Source of the DNA: JAJYSO01 sp964451785
GTDB lineage: Bacteria > Bacteroidota > Bacteroidia > Flavobacteriales > Flavobacteriaceae
Reading direction: 5' to 3'
Length of the DNA stretch: 64,000 nucleotides
NCBI GenBank assembly: GCA_964451785.1
Contig: CAYVJG010000007.1
Span: forward strand, 31,182 to 95,181
Part shown: piece after piece, positions 63,001-64,000 of the stretch
How positions within the stretch are numbered: position 1 is the stretch's first letter
Layout: every line of letters begins with the position of its first letter
Notes under the pieces: model-generated
What the model was told of the DNA's origin: nothing
Seen by the model: the letters and a program-made list of their open reading frames with translations, nothing else
Databases searched by the model: none
Program-made: the position numbers and the translations under genes

Positions 63001-63245
63001 AAAACAGTATTTCTACTGCTGCATATCCTATTTTCAATCCGAGTTTGGTTAAGGAAAGCTCTAAAACCTATCCTATTTCATTTAACGGTAAAAAACGCTT
63101 CACTTTAGATTTAGATCTAAGTTTATCTAAAGAGGACATTGAAACTATCGTTATGAATGACGACCGCACCAAAGAACAACTCAATGGACGCACACCTAAA
63201 CGCGTTATTATTGTTCCTGGGAAGATTGTTAACATTGTCGGCTAA
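60018..63245 (+). CDS. leuS: Leucine--tRNA ligase with an inserted DUF559 domain
   Basis: This 1075-residue class I synthetase has the HIGH motif in HVGHPLGY (residues 53-60), the editing-domain motif TTRPDT (436-441), SGYGTGAVMAVPAGDERD near 516, WYFFRYME near 710, and KMSKS at 849-853. Residues about 150-205 are an extra helical stretch common in Bacteroidota LeuRS. Residues about 316-422 (bases 60963-61283) are something else: a DUF559 (Vsr/PD-(D/E)xK-like) domain lying between the strand ending SIHFDVLP and the strand QIEVFTTRPDT. That explains the length, about 120 residues over the norm. All catalytic and editing motifs are intact, so the enzyme should work. nadD follows 15 bases on. 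Confidence 0.95.
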   Translation: MSYNFNAIEAKWQKYWKEHHTFEAKNPTPETALKADPFYVLDMFPYPSGAGLHVGHPLGYIASDIMARYKRHKGFNVLHPMGYDSFGLPAEQYAIQTGQHPAITTEANINRYREQLDKIGFSFDWSREVRTSSPEYYRWTQWIFIQLFNSWYDKKEDKAKDITDLIAIFKNEGNLEVQAVNDFVKPFTAEEWNTFSEEVQEQILLNYRLTYLAETEVNWCPGLGTVLANDEIVNGVSERGGYPVERKKMKQWSMRITAYADRLLTGLNHLDWTESLKESQRNWIGKSEGASIHFDVLPANLEFDKYEIEDKKTAENAHLFAKAEETRQTPTEAQALLWEHLKDDNLGFTFKHQVVIGGFISHFVCQSQHLIIEIDRKAYNASEEYETKRTEILNQKGYTVLHFDHDEVMTDANPILKTIKESLEKARADRQIEVFTTRPDTIFGVTFMTLAPEHDLVLKITTPDQLEAVKQYIQATSKRSERDRIADVKTVSGVFTGAYAEHPFTKEPIPIWIADYVLSGYGTGAVMAVPAGDERDYKFAKHFDIPIKNIFEGVDISETAFSEKGETKLINSDFLNGKTYTEALPLAIQQLEALSCGKKTINFRLRDAVFSRQRYWGEPFPVYYKNGLPQMLPEACLPLHLPEIEKYLPTSDGEPPLGRATTWFWDEANQQVVTTENPDKLPEGIYPLELNTMPGWAGSSWYFFRYMEKAERNTTFASAEALNYWNAVDLYIGGSEHATGHLLYARFWTKFLKDLGYAPVEEPFKKLINQGMILGESAFVHRLECSNTFVSANQIKDRLVQPIHVNVALVNTSNQLDKEGFKNWRPDFAEAEFISENDGTFLVTREVEKMSKSKFNVVNPDDICEEYGADSLRLYEMFLGPLEQAKPWSTAGLSGVHGFLKKLWNLYHSAEAEFVVSEEPASKEALKSLHKTIEKVTHDIEQFSFNTAVSSLMICVNELQKMNCNNREILEPLAILVAPYAPHITEELWEKLGHQNSISTAAYPIFNPSLVKESSKTYPISFNGKKRFTLDLDLSLSKEDIETIVMNDDRTKEQLNGRTPKRVIIVPGKIVNIVG
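60963..61283 (+). other. DUF559 endonuclease-like domain inside LeuRS
   Basis: Residues 316-422 of LeuRS follow the DUF559 pattern in order: TRQTPTEAQALLWEHLKD (helix with the Thr-x-x-Glu and Leu-Trp-x-x-Leu), FTFKHQVVIGGFI, SHFVCQSQHLIIEID, and YTVLHFDHDEVM. In active-type DUF559 the third block reads Val-Asp-Phe and the fourth Glu-x-Asp-Gly...His. Here the Asp is His (SHF) and the Gly and final His are Arg and Tyr (EIDRKAY), so nuclease activity is unlikely. The insertion is in frame and its flanks are continuous LeuRS. Confidence 0.85.
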
Positions 63246-63260
63246 TTTAAAGTTTAGATT

Positions 63261-63842
63261 GTGAAGAAAATCGGTTTATATTTTGGAACGTTTAATCCCA
63301 TTCACATTGGGCATTTAGTCATTGCTAATCACTTTGCTGAATTTTCTCCGCTCGATGAAGTGTGGCTTGTGGTTACGCCGCAAAACCCCTTCAAAAATAA
63401 AGCTTCTTTGCTCGAGGATCATCACCGTTATGAGATGGTCTATCGAGCTACCGAAGCTTACCCTAAACTCAAACCTAACCGCATAGAATTTAGTTTACCT
63501 CAACCTAATTATACGGCTGACACTTTAGCTTATTTAGAAGAAAAGCATCCCGATAAAAATTTCGCTTTAATTATGGGCGAAGACAATCTCAACAGTTTTC
63601 ACAAATGGAAAAACAGCGAAGTTATTCTTAAGCGCTATGATATCTACGTTTATCCACGTCGTTTGCCAAACGCCAAACCAGCTAAGCTAAAAGAGCATCC
63701 TAAAGTGCATTTTATAGATGCCCCCATCATGGAGATATCGGCTAGCTATATCAGAGAGGCCATTCAGGCAGATAAAAATATCAAACCCTTGCTACCTCCT
63801 GAGGTATGGACCTATCTGGATGAAATGAATTTCTACAAATAA
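63261..63842 (+). CDS. nadD: Nicotinate-nucleotide adenylyltransferase
   Basis: This 193-residue enzyme starts at GTG 63261, the only start that begins the KKIGLYFGTFNPIHIGH motif (residues 2-18) at the right place. It also has the VVTPQNPFK block near 37, IMGEDNLNSFHKW near 104 and the C-terminal ISASYIRE near 158. It makes deamido-NAD from nicotinate mononucleotide and ATP. It lies 15 bases after leuS and is likely co-transcribed with it. Confidence 0.95.
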   Translation: MKKIGLYFGTFNPIHIGHLVIANHFAEFSPLDEVWLVVTPQNPFKNKASLLEDHHRYEMVYRATEAYPKLKPNRIEFSLPQPNYTADTLAYLEEKHPDKNFALIMGEDNLNSFHKWKNSEVILKRYDIYVYPRRLPNAKPAKLKEHPKVHFIDAPIMEISASYIREAIQADKNIKPLLPPEVWTYLDEMNFYK

Positions 63843-63854
63843 TTTCTTATTATA

Positions 63855-63889
63855 AATCCCCCAAAACACAGTAGTGCTTTGAGGGATTA
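63855..63889 (+). terminator. Hairpin after nadD
   Basis: AATCCCCCAAA and TTTGAGGGATT form an imperfect stem 13 bases after the stop. The T run is weak (AAATTT), so termination is only probable. The last 110 bases of the window hold no gene that I can support. Confidence 0.5.
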
Positions 63890-64000
63890 AATTTAATCGT
63901 ACAATTTTCAACAAAAATTATACGGAAATGATTTTTAAAATAGATTAAATATTTTGTCGTTAAAATTTCAAAGGTCAAGGCAAAAAGCACAGGCATAGCC

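Noticed and set aside
63890..64000. A minus-strand gene entering from the right edge
   Set aside because: A frame is open for about 50 codons on the minus strand, but it has no recognisable motif and runs into the nadD hairpin; too little is visible.

Overview
The window is a 64 kb piece of a low-GC genome from the Bacteroidota, almost certainly family Flavobacteriaceae (genus not resolvable from sequence alone). The evidence is gliding/type IX secretion genes (gldJ, porU, porV), SusC/TonB-type outer-membrane proteins with CarboxypepD_reg-like domains, a GLPGLI-family protein, a single-chain GcvP, and promoters of the Bacteroidota TTG-N19-TAnnTTTG type. Two runs of exactly 100 N (47657-47756, 57686-57785) show that this is a scaffolded draft.

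Layout. 1-3831: end of an NhaD-type antiporter, then exbB-exbD-tonB-folC. 3.9-5.8 kb: two small minus-strand genes, a block of structured intergenic repeats, and three valine tRNAs. 5.8-14.1 kb: murF and gldJ (minus), then porU and porV (plus), the core of gliding and type IX secretion. 14.2-17.4 kb: cdd, pdhA and a two-lipoyl-domain pdhC. 17.5-23.8 kb: a small exported protein, an outer-membrane receptor broken by a frameshift, an M28 peptidase, an SDR, a SprT-like protein and manC. 23.8-26.4 kb: an accessory island bounded by repeats. It holds a lipoprotein gene, two small three-helix membrane proteins, a decayed C-terminal copy of the lipoprotein, and a divergent gene for a small Cys-containing exported peptide. 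26.4-30 kb: a GLPGLI protein with an outer-membrane beta-barrel partner. 30-31.3 kb: two 0.5 kb direct copies of an intergenic repeat. 31.3-32.8 kb: an MlaE/MlaF-type ABC transporter. 32.9-43.3 kb: a tightly packed ten-gene run from a PafA-like phosphatase to a Wzx-like flippase. It includes a WecE-like aminotransferase, a PglD/NeuD-like acetyltransferase and a WecF-like Fuc4NAc transferase, which together could build and transfer a 4-acetamido-4,6-dideoxyhexose. 43.3-63.8 kb: mostly housekeeping (fabH-like, gcvP, gltX, an aldehyde dehydrogenase with DUF779 protein, a PfpI/DJ-1 protein, a YtxH/holin-like stress cassette, glnS, hflX, a dicarboxylate symporter, ftsX, leuS, nadD).

Three things stand out. 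First, LeuRS carries an in-frame DUF559 (endonuclease-like) domain of about 107 residues, inserted where the chain enters the editing domain; its nuclease motif is degenerate. Second, the 23.8-26.4 kb island has the layout of a secreted effector with membrane immunity proteins, and it carries three simple-sequence tracts in switch-like places: (GT)9 filling a promoter spacer, an A17 tract upstream of the lipoprotein gene, and a triplicated 5-bp unit that shifts the frame of its signal peptide. Third, the intergenic repeats carry hairpins whose stems show compensatory or G-U-preserving changes between copies, suggesting that they act as RNA.
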